The notes under the pieces were generated by a model. The model had not been told where the DNA came from. It did not search any database and was given only the letters and a program-made list of their open reading frames with translations. 17,461 nt of DNA, from contig NZ_CP124036.1 in the NCBI RefSeq assembly GCF_030436345.1, positions 1 to 17,461 of the forward strand. The letters run 5' to 3'. Position numbers and translations under genes: made by a program. This document shows positions 7,511 to 14,624 of the stretch, in pieces. How positions within the stretch are numbered: position 1 is the first letter of the stretch; each line of letters begins with the position of its first letter. This DNA is from [Borrelia] tanukii. Lineage in GTDB: Bacteria > Spirochaetota > Spirochaetia > Borreliales > Borreliaceae.

Positions 7511-8320
7511 TTAATAATTTGTACTATTTTCAAGATATTCTTTAAAATAACTTAAAGAATATCTAAATTTAGATAAATCATTATTCGTATCACTAACCTT
7601 TACAATATCTTTATTATTGTCATCATTATATACTTTTTTTCTTCACGATCTTCTAGTATCTCCTAAATCAAAAAATAAGGCTTGTGCTTCATTATAAGTT
7701 TATTGCCTTCTCCATTCATTTCATAAAAGTGCGCCTGCTTACAGAATTGGCAATATCATCATATATAAACCTGTAACTTCATATTCTCCCCTCTTTCCCC
7801 CATGTTTCATTTTTTGCTTTAATAGCATCAATTTCTTTAGTTATTTTATATATTTGATTTGTAACTTTTAAAATTTATTTTTGCTTGCCTTTCAAGATAA
7901 TTCATCTTTTTAAATCTTCATCTTATCTATATTTAGCTTTTTCTTCTTTTAATTTTTCTTCAAAGGATATGATTATAAAATCAAAATTTATATAGAACTA
8001 AAGTTTACATTAAAAATTTTATTGACAAGCACAATTTGGATATTGAATTTACTCATTAAACTCTCTAAGAATAGATATTATTTCATTAATTTTATTATTA
8101 CGGCAACCAATAAAAAGTCTATATGTAACAATTTGGTATGTTGATTCAGAAGCTCATTAATATAAAATTGTTAGTGCCCTTGCTTTTTTTTAAGTGAATT
8201 ATGTTTTTGATTGCTTGAAGTGCAAAACTAAAAACACCTATAATACTATTTATTTCATTCCTGTTAACAATAAGTTTTAGTTTTTTAAATCGAATTTTAA
8301 TATATTCTTTTACTTTTTTT
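7511..8320 (-). pseudogene. decayed leftward helical protein gene
   Basis: Leftward peptides in several frames appear in order: KIRFKKLKLIVNRNEINSII continuing through GVFSFALQAIKNIIHLKKSK; a frame change to ASESTYQIVTYRLFIGCRNN and INEIISILREFNE; then QIYKITKEIDAIKAKNETWG; DDIANSVSRRTF; and RYSLSYFKEYLENSTNY with a stop at 7511-7513. This is a gene of roughly 250 codons with several frameshifts. The composition resembles Borrelia helical lipoproteins, but I cannot assign a family and saw no signal peptide. Confidence 0.5.
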
Positions 8321-8363
8321 AAAAAAATTCACTGTTGTTTATTTTTATGAAGATGAATAATTT

Positions 8364-9452
8364 TTAATTGATTTTAATTTTGTTTATTTTTTTAAAGCCC
8401 TTGTTATTGGAAAAAGACACATTTATTCTTTTCTCATGATTAGGAATATTTTTTTCGCTTTTTATATAATTATTGTAATAATTTTCTATTAGCTTTTTGT
8501 TTGAAAATCTTTTTTTAAATCTTGTTTCCCAAATTTCATTAAAATCATTTATTTTATCTGTTTTTCCGTTCATCATCCATATTTTTTTGCTGTATTTGTT
8601 TTTAAACTCTTTTACGAAGTGATTTGAAATATCTTCAATTCTATATTCTTTTTCGTATTTTTCTATTGCTGATTTTAAGTTTCTTAATGCGTTTATATAA
8701 GTTTTCTCATTATTGCTTATTTTTAGTATTTTTGTTATTTGAAGTTTTTCTATTTTATGGACTCTTATTAGTTTGCTCGTGATATATTCTTTGTAAGAAA
8801 ATTTTTCAATTTTTTTTCTTATAGAATTCTTTATCTTATCTTTATCTTTTATACCTTTAGGTATAACATCTGCAATTGATTCATCTGCAGATGAGCTTTT
8901 AGTTTTTGTATTATTCTTTATCATAGTATTTTCAATTTCTTTATAAAAATCAGATACTATTTTTTTATCTTTTACATATTCTAAAATTTCTTCATTAATT
9001 GCTTCTTGAATAACTTTAAAACGGTGCTCCCAAAGATTTTTATTTTGTATATAAAATGCAAAGCTTCCATTATCTTTCCCCAAATGCTTTAGTTGGGTTG
9101 TTATTAATAGTATTTGATTTAAAAATGATATATCATATTCTAAGGTCCTGATTGATATTTTTTGATTATCTTTTGCAAGGCATTTGTTAACTATATTGTA
9201 TATTTCCATTGTGGAATATGTTTTAAGTTTGTTAGATTTATAGTATTCTTTGTTTTTAAGTTCAATTGCCCAGCATACTTTTAGCATTCTTTGATATATG
9301 GCTCTTTTTTTAGTTAAATATGATTTTAGTCTTGAGCACTTTAGTTCTATTAAATTAGAGTTTGTGTTTTTTTGGTTGTGTTTTAGAAGCTCTTCTAATG
9401 TTATGAGATTGTTAAAATTTTTGTTGACATTATTTTCTATTTTTATTATCAT
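8364..9452 (-). CDS. PF57/62 plasmid replication initiator (BBD14-like)
   Basis: This 362-residue basic protein has the hallmarks of Borrelia paralogous family 57/62. Residues 60-75 read CWAIELKNKEYYKSNK. A winged-helix-like part at about 78-125 (YSTMEIYNIVNKCL, then ISIRTLEYDISFLNQIL) leads to LGKDNGSFAFYIQNKNLWEH at about 124-143. The C-terminal half is Lys-rich and helical. In lp17 the corresponding protein, BBD14, is the known replication initiator, found sufficient with adjacent DNA, and is reported to contact the PF32 protein. AGGAT about 7 nt before ATG supports the start. The 155 bp upstream hold two inverted repeats that may be the origin. Unusually for Borrelia plasmids, it lies over 5 kb from parA. 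Confidence 0.85.
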   Translation of the reverse strand: MIIKIENNVNKNFNNLITLEELLKHNQKNTNSNLIELKCSRLKSYLTKKRAIYQRMLKVCWAIELKNKEYYKSNKLKTYSTMEIYNIVNKCLAKDNQKISIRTLEYDISFLNQILLITTQLKHLGKDNGSFAFYIQNKNLWEHRFKVIQEAINEEILEYVKDKKIVSDFYKEIENTMIKNNTKTKSSSADESIADVIPKGIKDKDKIKNSIRKKIEKFSYKEYITSKLIRVHKIEKLQITKILKISNNEKTYINALRNLKSAIEKYEKEYRIEDISNHFVKEFKNKYSKKIWMMNGKTDKINDFNEIWETRFKKRFSNKKLIENYYNNYIKSEKNIPNHEKRINVSFSNNKGFKKINKIKIN

Positions 9453-9464
9453 TATCTTATCCTG

Positions 9465-9499
9465 GCTTCTGAAGTGAAATTTGTTGTAGTTTCAGAAGC
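9465..9499. repeat. 9-bp inverted repeat upstream of initiator gene
   Basis: GCTTCTGAA (9465-9473) and TTCAGAAGC (9491-9499) are exact reverse complements 17 nt apart. The first arm overlaps the region of the ribosome site of the PF57/62 gene, so it could be an operator or part of an origin. Confidence 0.5.
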
Positions 9500-9505
9500 T
9501 TTTCC

Positions 9506-9556
9506 AATTATTTTGCTTGCACTCTAAGTTTTTACTGCATTACAAGCAAAATAATT
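9506..9556. repeat. 14-bp inverted repeat, candidate origin element
   Basis: AATTATTTTGCTTG (9506-9519) and CAAGCAAAATAATT (9543-9556) are perfect reverse complements with a 23-nt spacer. Together with the neighbouring repeat it fills most of the 155-bp gap before the initiator gene. On lp17 the initiator gene plus adjacent noncoding DNA supports replication, so this gap is a good origin candidate by inference. Confidence 0.55.
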
Positions 9557-9607
9557 AGCTTTTCATCACATTCTATAACAATGTTTTTAAAATGTCAATA
9601 TGATGGA

Positions 9608-9934
9608 TTATAAGATATGACCCATGTTGTTAGAAACAATTTGTATTTCATGTTTTGTAGATTTTCGGGTCATTATTTTTTTTGCTTGCTCAATTCTTAA
9701 TTGAATTGTTTCTTTCATGCTATTTGTTATAGGTTTGGGCCTTCTAAAGTCCATTAGAAAGTATGTACAAAAATCTTCTAAAAGGTAAGGACGGTTGTCT
9801 ACATGGATTGCACATTTTAAAATTTTTGATTTTTTAGATATAGTATTTTTGCTAATTGAAAGATTATAAGAATCTTCTAATATATTTTGGAATTCTTTTA
9901 AAGAATAAAGTCTTACACCGTTAATACTTAACAT
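9608..9934 (-). CDS. small HTH-like protein
   Basis: This 108-residue protein begins MLSINGVRLYSLKEFQNILE, and residues 10-42 (YSLKEFQ...LSISKNTISKKSKIL) look like a helix-turn-helix of the excisionase or MerR-like kind. The C-terminal part is helical and basic (IQLRIEQAKKIMTRKSTKHE). The gene at 16750 has a similar opening (YFTLKEVQ...SIKKNTIYIKLLRLEKQGKI), so the two may be distant relatives. GAGG upstream of ATG supports the start. It is encoded 155 bp upstream of, and in the same direction as, the replication initiator. It may control replication or the neighbouring genes. No family name is assigned. Confidence 0.65.
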   Translation of the reverse strand: MLSINGVRLYSLKEFQNILEDSYNLSISKNTISKKSKILKCAIHVDNRPYLLEDFCTYFLMDFRRPKPITNSMKETIQLRIEQAKKIMTRKSTKHEIQIVSNNMGHIL

Positions 9935-9995
9935 AAATACCTCATTAATTTCATTTTATTATAGATTGTGTGTTAGTTTCAAGGAGTTGGGTTAT

Positions 9996-10111
9996 ATGTT
10001 GAATAAAACTTTTGATAGAGCGCTTGCTAAGAGTTGTTAGATTATGTGAATGAAGCTTATTATGGCAATTTGTCTGACCTAAAAAAATTTACAATAAGTT
10101 TATATTTTTAA
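9996..10111 (+). pseudogene. short decayed rightward gene fragment
   Basis: AAGGAG (9981-9986) precedes an ATG at 9996 that opens MLNKTFDRALAKSC and stops. A shifted frame continues LDYVNEAYYGNLSDLKKFTI to a TAA at 10109-10111. The join reads as one protein N-terminus with a frameshift. The tail overlaps the 3' end of the leftward gene at 10089. The family is not recognised. Confidence 0.45.
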
Positions 10112-11093
10112 GAAATGGGCTTATACTTGTGGTTTGGTTTAAGTATTTTTTTTCAATTTTGTCCTCTAATAAAGTGATATCAATTCTGATGCAGCTATTT
10201 TCTTGTATAATATTGATGTCATTTAAGATAAAGTCTAAGTTATTTGAGTGTAAATTTTTAGTCAAAAAATTTGTTTTTTCTAAGAAGAGTAATCTTATTT
10301 TGCCCCCTAATCCGTTTTCATTTTCAATAAAAGATCTTAACGTTTTTAGAATTTTTTGTTTGTTGTTGATAGTTTTTATTTGATTTGAATTTGTTAAGAT
10401 TAGTTCTTCGTAGATTTTTGTGCTCAGATTTAACAACATTTTATTTGTTGTTTTAATGTTTACATTTAAATTTTCATTAGTTTTTATATCGGCGTTATTG
10501 ATAATTTTTATATTTGAATAGCTGATTTTTGTTAAAAAAGGAAGTTCAATGATCTGGTTGATCCCTTTTAAGAGTAAATTAACTTTTTGGTTGTTTGCTT
10601 TATTCTCAAAAAGGTAAGTATTATTATTCTTTATAATAGGAATAAACGCATTTTCTATATTTTCTTTTCTATAAATAGAGCCAAGTATTTTAAGTCCGAT
10701 TTGATAAATTTCATCTTTATTGCTAGCTTTTAAATCAATTGTATAAACTTTTACTACCATCATATCGTTAACTATTTTAAGTTTTTCTTCACTTACATAG
10801 TTAATATAAAATTCAAGTTTTCCCTTTAGAATATCTGTTGGTAATTTAGAAAATTCATTTGACCTTAATTTTAAGCTAATAATTCCACCTTTAAATGTTT
10901 TTAGTAATACAGTTTCTTTTGAATTTGTTTTAATAGTTTTTTCAAAATTAAGTTCAAATTTAAAAGCTATGGGGTTGATAATGAATATTTTTTTATTTTT
11001 TACAAAGTAAGTATTAATAATTGACCTTGGGTCAGTATACACGATTTCTCCTATAGATGCACTTTGAAATTTATATAAATTGGGATTAGACAT
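10089..11093 (-). CDS. conserved cytoplasmic protein, possibly PilZ-like fold
   Basis: This 334-residue protein has no signal peptide or membrane segment and is rich in Ile, Lys and Asn. The middle (KIVNDMMVVKVYTIDLKASN, then IYQIGLKILGSIYRKENIEN) and later FLTKISYSNIKIINNADIKT resemble beta-strand patterns of PilZ-type domains, but the c-di-GMP motifs RxxxR and (D/N)xSxxG are not intact, so this is only a fold guess. The C-terminus (GLGGKIRLLFLEKTNFLTKN onwards) is not recognised. The start codon lies in a small inverted repeat (11084-11102), and no strong ribosome site precedes it. It is divergent from the lipoprotein gene at 11269. I expect it to be a real, conserved lp17-type gene of unknown role. 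Confidence 0.7.
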   Translation of the reverse strand: MSNPNLYKFQSASIGEIVYTDPRSIINTYFVKNKKIFIINPIAFKFELNFEKTIKTNSKETVLLKTFKGGIISLKLRSNEFSKLPTDILKGKLEFYINYVSEEKLKIVNDMMVVKVYTIDLKASNKDEIYQIGLKILGSIYRKENIENAFIPIIKNNNTYLFENKANNQKVNLLLKGINQIIELPFLTKISYSNIKIINNADIKTNENLNVNIKTTNKMLLNLSTKIYEELILTNSNQIKTINNKQKILKTLRSFIENENGLGGKIRLLFLEKTNFLTKNLHSNNLDFILNDINIIQENSCIRIDITLLEDKIEKKYLNQTTSISPFLKNINLL

Positions 11094-11102
11094 GATCTAA
11101 TC
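11084..11102 (-). promoter_or_regulatory. inverted repeat around the start codon of the 334-residue gene
   Basis: GATTAGA and TCTAATC are separated by a 5-nt loop containing the ATG of the leftward gene (start at 11093). Such a stem could limit translation or serve as an operator. It is short, so chance is possible. Confidence 0.35.
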
Positions 11103-11219
11103 TTTTAAATTGGTTTTTGTTAGAACAACACCTAATAATAATAGTTTTTTAATTTTAATTCAAGCTGTAAAATGAGGATGTTCTTATTTGAATTTATTAT
11201 ATTATTTAATTTTCTGATT

Positions 11220-11248
11220 TTGAGAAATTTTTTAAAAATAAATATAAG
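11220..11248 (+). promoter_or_regulatory. promoter for lipoprotein gene at 11269
   Basis: TTGAGA (11220-11225) and TATAAG (11243-11248) are 17 nt apart, as in a sigma-70-type promoter. Transcription would begin near 11255, just before AAAGGGG and the ATG at 11269. Confidence 0.55.
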
Positions 11249-11268
11249 ATAAACTAAAGGGGATTTTA

Positions 11269-11847
11269 ATGAATGTAAAGTTTGTTGTAAAAAATTTTAT
11301 TTTGGTATTTTTTTTAATTTCTTGTCAAACTTATCAAATAGCTTATGATAGGTTTTCTCAAGTACTAGATTCACAATATGATGTTGGGGTAAATTATTCT
11401 AGAGATGGAATATTTAAGTCTGTAATTTCTATTAGATATGATAAGTTAAAAGATAAAAGGGAATATTTTATTTTGGTTAAAGTTGAGGCTAGAAATTCTA
11501 GTCAAATAAAGCTTGAAAAGATCATCACGGACACTAGATTTGAGTCTAAAGGGGAGTTGGTTTCAGAGAACAGTAAACGCATTGTTTATTATAATGATTT
11601 TTATGATTCATATTTTCCTTATGATTATACAACGGTGATTACTGAAAAAAATATTAAGGTAGAAATTTATAAATTTAATATTTCAGAAAGCGAATTTATG
11701 AAATTTGTTGCTTTGGGGAATGATAATATAGCGGCATTTAGAATTTATGCTTTTAGGAATGATGTTGTTGTAAGTTTTAGCAAGATCTTGTTTAAAAAGT
11801 TTTTGGACGATTTTAATTTAAAAGTTAAAGAACTTGGTGCGAGTTGA
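11269..11847 (+). CDS. predicted lipoprotein, 192 residues
   Basis: The N-terminus (MNVKFVVKNFILVFFLISC) is a lipoprotein signal with Cys19 as the likely lipidation site. The mature protein is a compact mix of beta-like and charged segments (SRDGIFKSVISIRYDKLKDK, EYFILVKVEARNSS, FRIYAFRNDVVVSFSKILFK) without repeats or coiled coil, unlike the P37 group. A good promoter and a strong ribosome site (AAAGGGG) precede it. It is convergent with the secreted-protein gene at 11981, leaving 133 bp without a clear terminator. The surface or periplasmic location and the partner are not known to me. It is probably a conserved plasmid lipoprotein of unknown function. Confidence 0.75.
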   Translation: MNVKFVVKNFILVFFLISCQTYQIAYDRFSQVLDSQYDVGVNYSRDGIFKSVISIRYDKLKDKREYFILVKVEARNSSQIKLEKIITDTRFESKGELVSENSKRIVYYNDFYDSYFPYDYTTVITEKNIKVEIYKFNISESEFMKFVALGNDNIAAFRIYAFRNDVVVSFSKILFKKFLDDFNLKVKELGAS

Positions 11848-11980
11848 CTTTAGTTTGAATAATTTTTAAGCCCAAGTTAAATGATTATTTACTAGGAAGG
11901 AATAAATTAAGAGTACTTAGTATAAATAAGTTTTTTGATATTAATTTGTGATAATATTGTTTTTATATTGCCCATTATGG

Positions 11981-12667
11981 TTAATCTTTTGAAAGGTTGA
12001 TGAATTCTAGTATGGCTTTTTCATTTCTCAGTAAGAATAGTCCTTCTCTTATTCCATTATGGAACTCTTCAAAGGAAATTAAGATTGTTTTTAAATTTTT
12101 ATCTTTATTATCTATATTATCATAGTAAAAGATGAAGTAAGGCCTTCCGGTATTATCTTTGAAGCCAAGAAAATTTACAAATATTGCTGTTTCTTGAAAA
12201 TCTGTTTTTAAATTGTATGATAGACCATTTTTGTATAAAAAAATTCCATTGCCGTCAAGGTTTTTAATTTCTAAATTATTGATTGTATTTTTGATTTTGG
12301 TAAAACTTTCAATTGCTTTTAAAATATATTTTATTGATGAAAATTTGGCATAATATGTGTGGTTATTGATTTGGAATTCCAAAAATATTCCACATTCATT
12401 TCCAGCTCTAATTACATCTTGTTCATTTTTAATAGAAGCTGCAATTTTTTTGTCAACAACAAGATTGATTTTAAATGTAGAAACATGGTTTAAGGTTTTT
12501 ACATTGTCAATTGCTAAATTTTCTGTTAGATAGACTTTATAATTAATAAATATTCCTTTTATATTTTTAATTTTAATTTGTTTAAATTCATAGTTTGTGT
12601 TCTGAGCATATATTGCTAAATTTTGAATCAAAAACATTAAGAATATAAAAGTTTTGCTTTTTATCAT
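11981..12667 (-). CDS. secreted or periplasmic protein, 228 residues
   Basis: A signal peptide (MIKSKTFIFLMFLIQNLAIY then A) with likely cleavage before Gln22 and no lipobox cysteine suggests a periplasmic or exported soluble protein. The mature part looks beta-rich (FKQIKIKNIKGIFINYKVYL; CGIFLEFQINNHTYYAKFSS; GRPYFIFYYDN) and ends in a helical tail (FHNGIREGLFLLRNEKAILE). I do not recognise the family. No Shine-Dalgarno sequence is visible, and a TATAAT (complement of 12675-12680) ends only 7 nt before the ATG, so the message could be leaderless or the true promoter is elsewhere. It is convergent with the lipoprotein gene at 11269. Confidence 0.72.
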   Translation of the reverse strand: MIKSKTFIFLMFLIQNLAIYAQNTNYEFKQIKIKNIKGIFINYKVYLTENLAIDNVKTLNHVSTFKINLVVDKKIAASIKNEQDVIRAGNECGIFLEFQINNHTYYAKFSSIKYILKAIESFTKIKNTINNLEIKNLDGNGIFLYKNGLSYNLKTDFQETAIFVNFLGFKDNTGRPYFIFYYDNIDNKDKNLKTILISFEEFHNGIREGLFLLRNEKAILEFINLSKD

Positions 12668-12791
12668 GTAACTTATTATATGATAGCAGTCTTGAATGAT
12701 TTTAGTAAACCGTTTTTATCTATTAAGTATGAAATTTAGAAAAATTTTAGATATATAAGTGGTTTTTATTTGATTTCCTCTATATAAAAGA

Positions 12792-12815
12792 AAACCTCTT
12801 AAAGATAAGAGGTTT
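12792..12815 (-). terminator. hairpin with T-rich tail on the minus strand
   Basis: AAACCTCTTA and TAAGAGGTTT form a perfect 10-bp stem with a 4-nt loop. Leftward, the stem is followed by TCTTTTATA, so it would terminate leftward transcripts. No coding gene ends here, which hints at an untranslated leftward transcript. Confidence 0.55.
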
Positions 12816-12887
12816 ATTTAAAAGAATGTATGGTATGAAGTAAATATTGATAATAAATTCTTTTAATTTTAAAAAAGGAGAATATTT

Positions 12888-12920
12888 AATACTCAATTAT
12901 TAGTTCAATAATTGAGTATT
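12888..12920. repeat. perfect 14-bp inverted repeat
   Basis: AATACTCAATTATT (12888-12901) and AATAATTGAGTATT (12907-12920) flank a 5-nt loop. It directly follows a ribosome-site-like AAAAAAGGAGAATATTT. Neither strand has a strong T-run, so an operator, an RNA stem or a relic are all possible. Confidence 0.5.
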
Positions 12921-13170
12921 ACCAGGTATTTTGAAAATTTTTTTAAAGAATTCTTTTTTTGTAGAAAAAATCAAAGATTATTCAAGTTGAAATTTTATTT
13001 ATTGTTAAGTTTGATTAAATCTTAGACATCTTGTTGTAATTTTATACCCCATATTCACTTAATAGAAATTAAATTTTTAGTTAATTTATGCTTTTTAGAT
13101 TTTCATTTTTTCTATTTGCTATAAACTTATTGGTCTAGGCGTTGAATGTTTTAATTTTTAGCAAAAAAGA

Positions 13171-13221
13171 AGTCCCTACCCCTAATCTTATTTGGAGAGG
13201 ATTAATAGGGGTGTTGGGGAC
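13171..13221 (-). terminator. terminator of the BBD18-like gene
   Basis: The stem pairs AGTCCC, ACCCC and TAATC with the reverse complements on the other side, with small bulges. It is by far the most GC-rich hairpin in the window. Leftward it ends GGGACTTCTTTTTT, a classic intrinsic terminator, about 105 bp past the stop of the gene at 13327. Confidence 0.7.
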
Positions 13222-13326
13222 TATTGGTAGATCGTTTTCTACCTTATATATATAATATTTTATTTTTTTAATTTTGTAAATATTATTTAATAATAATAAA
13301 TAAAATTTGGTTTTTTAAGCAAAATG

Positions 13327-13989
13327 TTAAATTTTAACTTCTTTTCTACGATTTCCTTTTAATTTTTTGGCTGTATTGTTTGTTTTAGCATTTTGTTGTT
13401 GTGGTTGATTTTCAATTTTATTGATGGCTTTTAAGAGTTTTATTTGTCCTTTATTAGGGGCTTTTCCTTCGTTGTTAAGCTTCAAAGGGTTTAATTTTTG
13501 ATTCATTGTTTGAATCTCTTTAATTTCCGCTTCGGTTGGTTCATAATTTATCCATTTTTTATCTATCCAGCCTTTTTCCCATTCATAGTAGCTCTCATTG
13601 AAGTTAGTTCTGTTTTGTTCGTCGAAGTGTCTTGCTAGTGCGGCAATTATTTTTGTTCCATATTTAAGCATTTTTTCCGTTTCTGTTTTTATGATAAATG
13701 TGTCGTAATCGTAATTTTCCCCAGTTTGCATATTAACAATGTCAACTATAAGTTTAAAAGTATTTATGCAATTCATTGCAATATTGGTGGATGAAAAATT
13801 AGGATCACTAAGGGCTTTAATATTAAGTTCATATTTTTTCTTTAAACTTATTGGAATTTTGAAAAAGTCGATTATAAAGCCATTTATTTTTGCTCGATAG
13901 TTAGCTTCATATTGGGAATTCCCAAAGAAAGTTCCTTTTATGCCCCCAATTGCATATTCATTATAGTTTCTTGGTATTTCTTTTTGCAT
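13327..13989 (-). CDS. bbd18: BBD18-like regulator (lp17 repressor of OspC/RpoS axis)
   Basis: This 220-residue cytoplasmic protein starts MQKEIPRNYNEYAIGGIKGT and has no signal peptide. Residues 1-150 look globular. The tail from about 175 is Gln/Asn/Lys-rich and ends in a basic patch (AKKLKGNRRKEVKI) suited to nucleic acid contact. Size, leftward direction and position beside the PF32 gene on an lp17-type plasmid match BBD18, which published work describes as lowering OspC and RpoS and as needed for tick colonisation. I rely on recall for this identity. GAAGGA about 6 nt before the ATG supports the start, and a strong terminator lies downstream. Repeated CAATAT motifs upstream suggest tight control. 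Confidence 0.65.
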   Translation of the reverse strand: MQKEIPRNYNEYAIGGIKGTFFGNSQYEANYRAKINGFIIDFFKIPISLKKKYELNIKALSDPNFSSTNIAMNCINTFKLIVDIVNMQTGENYDYDTFIIKTETEKMLKYGTKIIAALARHFDEQNRTNFNESYYEWEKGWIDKKWINYEPTEAEIKEIQTMNQKLNPLKLNNEGKAPNKGQIKLLKAINKIENQPQQQNAKTNNTAKKLKGNRRKEVKI

Positions 13990-14020
13990 TTTTATCCTTC
14001 AAAAACATATTATTATAATT

Positions 14021-14050
14021 TATATACTACAATATAGTATTGTATATCAA
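14021..14050 (-). promoter_or_regulatory. probable promoter/operator of the BBD18-like gene
   Basis: On the minus strand TTGATA (complement of 14045-14050) and TATATA (complement of 14021-14026) are 18 nt apart. The spacer holds CAATACTATATTG (complement of 14030-14042), a 5-bp inverted repeat. More CAATAT motifs lie upstream at 14058-14080 and echo the palindromes before the P37-like genes. Confidence 0.4.
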
Positions 14051-14159
14051 TTAATATTCAATATCAATTTATATGCAATATAAATAAAAAAATATTTTTA
14101 ATTTTGTTTTTTTTCTAAATTGTTGTAAATTTTAACTTATCTTTAACCTTTAACCATTT

Positions 14160-14219
14160 ATAAAAAGTCTTTAAGAGAGAAATTTCTTAGGACTTTTTAT
14201 TTATTTAATTTCTCTTTAA
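14160..14219. promoter_or_regulatory. alternative hairpins between bbd18-like gene and parA
   Basis: ATAAAAAGTC (14160-14169) pairs with GACTTTTTAT (14191-14200), extended by TAAG/CTTA inside. The inner segment TTAAGAGAGAAATT (14171-14184) could instead pair with AATTTCTCTTTAA (14207-14219). The first stem is followed by a T-rich stretch on the + strand. The two foldings exclude each other, which resembles an attenuator or a set of protein sites upstream of parA. Confidence 0.4.
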
Positions 14220-14308
14220 GAGGTTATTAATAAATTTTGCTATTAAAATAATCGAAGCTTTTATTTTTAATAGTTTTCTAAACCATGTCCGATTTCTGAT
14301 TCATTGAG

Positions 14309-14602
14309 ATAATTAATATATGATATAAAATAATTAATATATGATATAAAATAATTAATATATGATATAAAATAATTAATATATGATATAAAATAATTAA
14401 TATATGATATAAAATAATTAATATATGATATAAAATAATTAATATATGATATAAAATAATTAATATATGATATAAAATAATTAATATATGATATAAAATA
14501 ATTAATATATGATATAAAATAATTAATATATGATATAAAATAATTAATATATGATATAAAATAATTAATATATGATATAAAATAATTAATATATGATATA
14601 AA
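14309..14602. repeat. 14 perfect 21-bp direct repeats (candidate centromere/operator)
   Basis: Fourteen exact head-to-tail copies of a 21-bp unit (first half ATAATTAATAT, second half ATGATATAAA) fill 294 bp and end 22 bp before the parA ATG. A five-base partial copy follows. Each unit includes TATAAA, so the last copies probably also contain the parA promoter. Direct repeats beside a ParA gene are the usual form of a partition site and of an autoregulatory operator. The unit length of two helical turns would put bound proteins on one face. The leftward 138-codon frame across it is only the repeat read as a heptapeptide. Confidence 0.9.
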
Positions 14603-14624
14603 ATAATGTAAAGGAAGTTTGCAT

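Larger units (their letters stand above)
12668..13326. other. 659-bp structured intergenic region
   Basis: No open frame was found on either strand. The region contains three strong inverted repeats (12792-12815, 12888-12920 and 13171-13221) and a smaller stem GGTAG...CTACC (13226-13243). AAAAAAGGAGAATATTT near 12871-12887 resembles the ribosome-site region of the lipoprotein genes at 1953 and 3353 but lacks the ATG, so it may be the relic of a third such gene. A small RNA is possible. Confidence 0.45.

Noticed and set aside
7200..8320. A single long gene spanning both broken leftward segments
   Set aside because: A lipoprotein signal peptide begins at 7433, downstream of the stop at 7511, so two separate genes are more likely.
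10129..10383. Rightward 84-codon hydrophobic frame
   Set aside because: It lies wholly inside the leftward 334-residue gene and has shadow composition.
14309..14602. CRISPR array
   Set aside because: The repeats are head-to-tail without spacers and no cas gene is present.
14619..14624. TTG at 14619 as the parA start
   Set aside because: It overlaps the ribosome-site spacing and adds only two residues. The ATG at 14625 is well placed after AGGAAG and gives the family's usual MKKIAFHIQKGG start.
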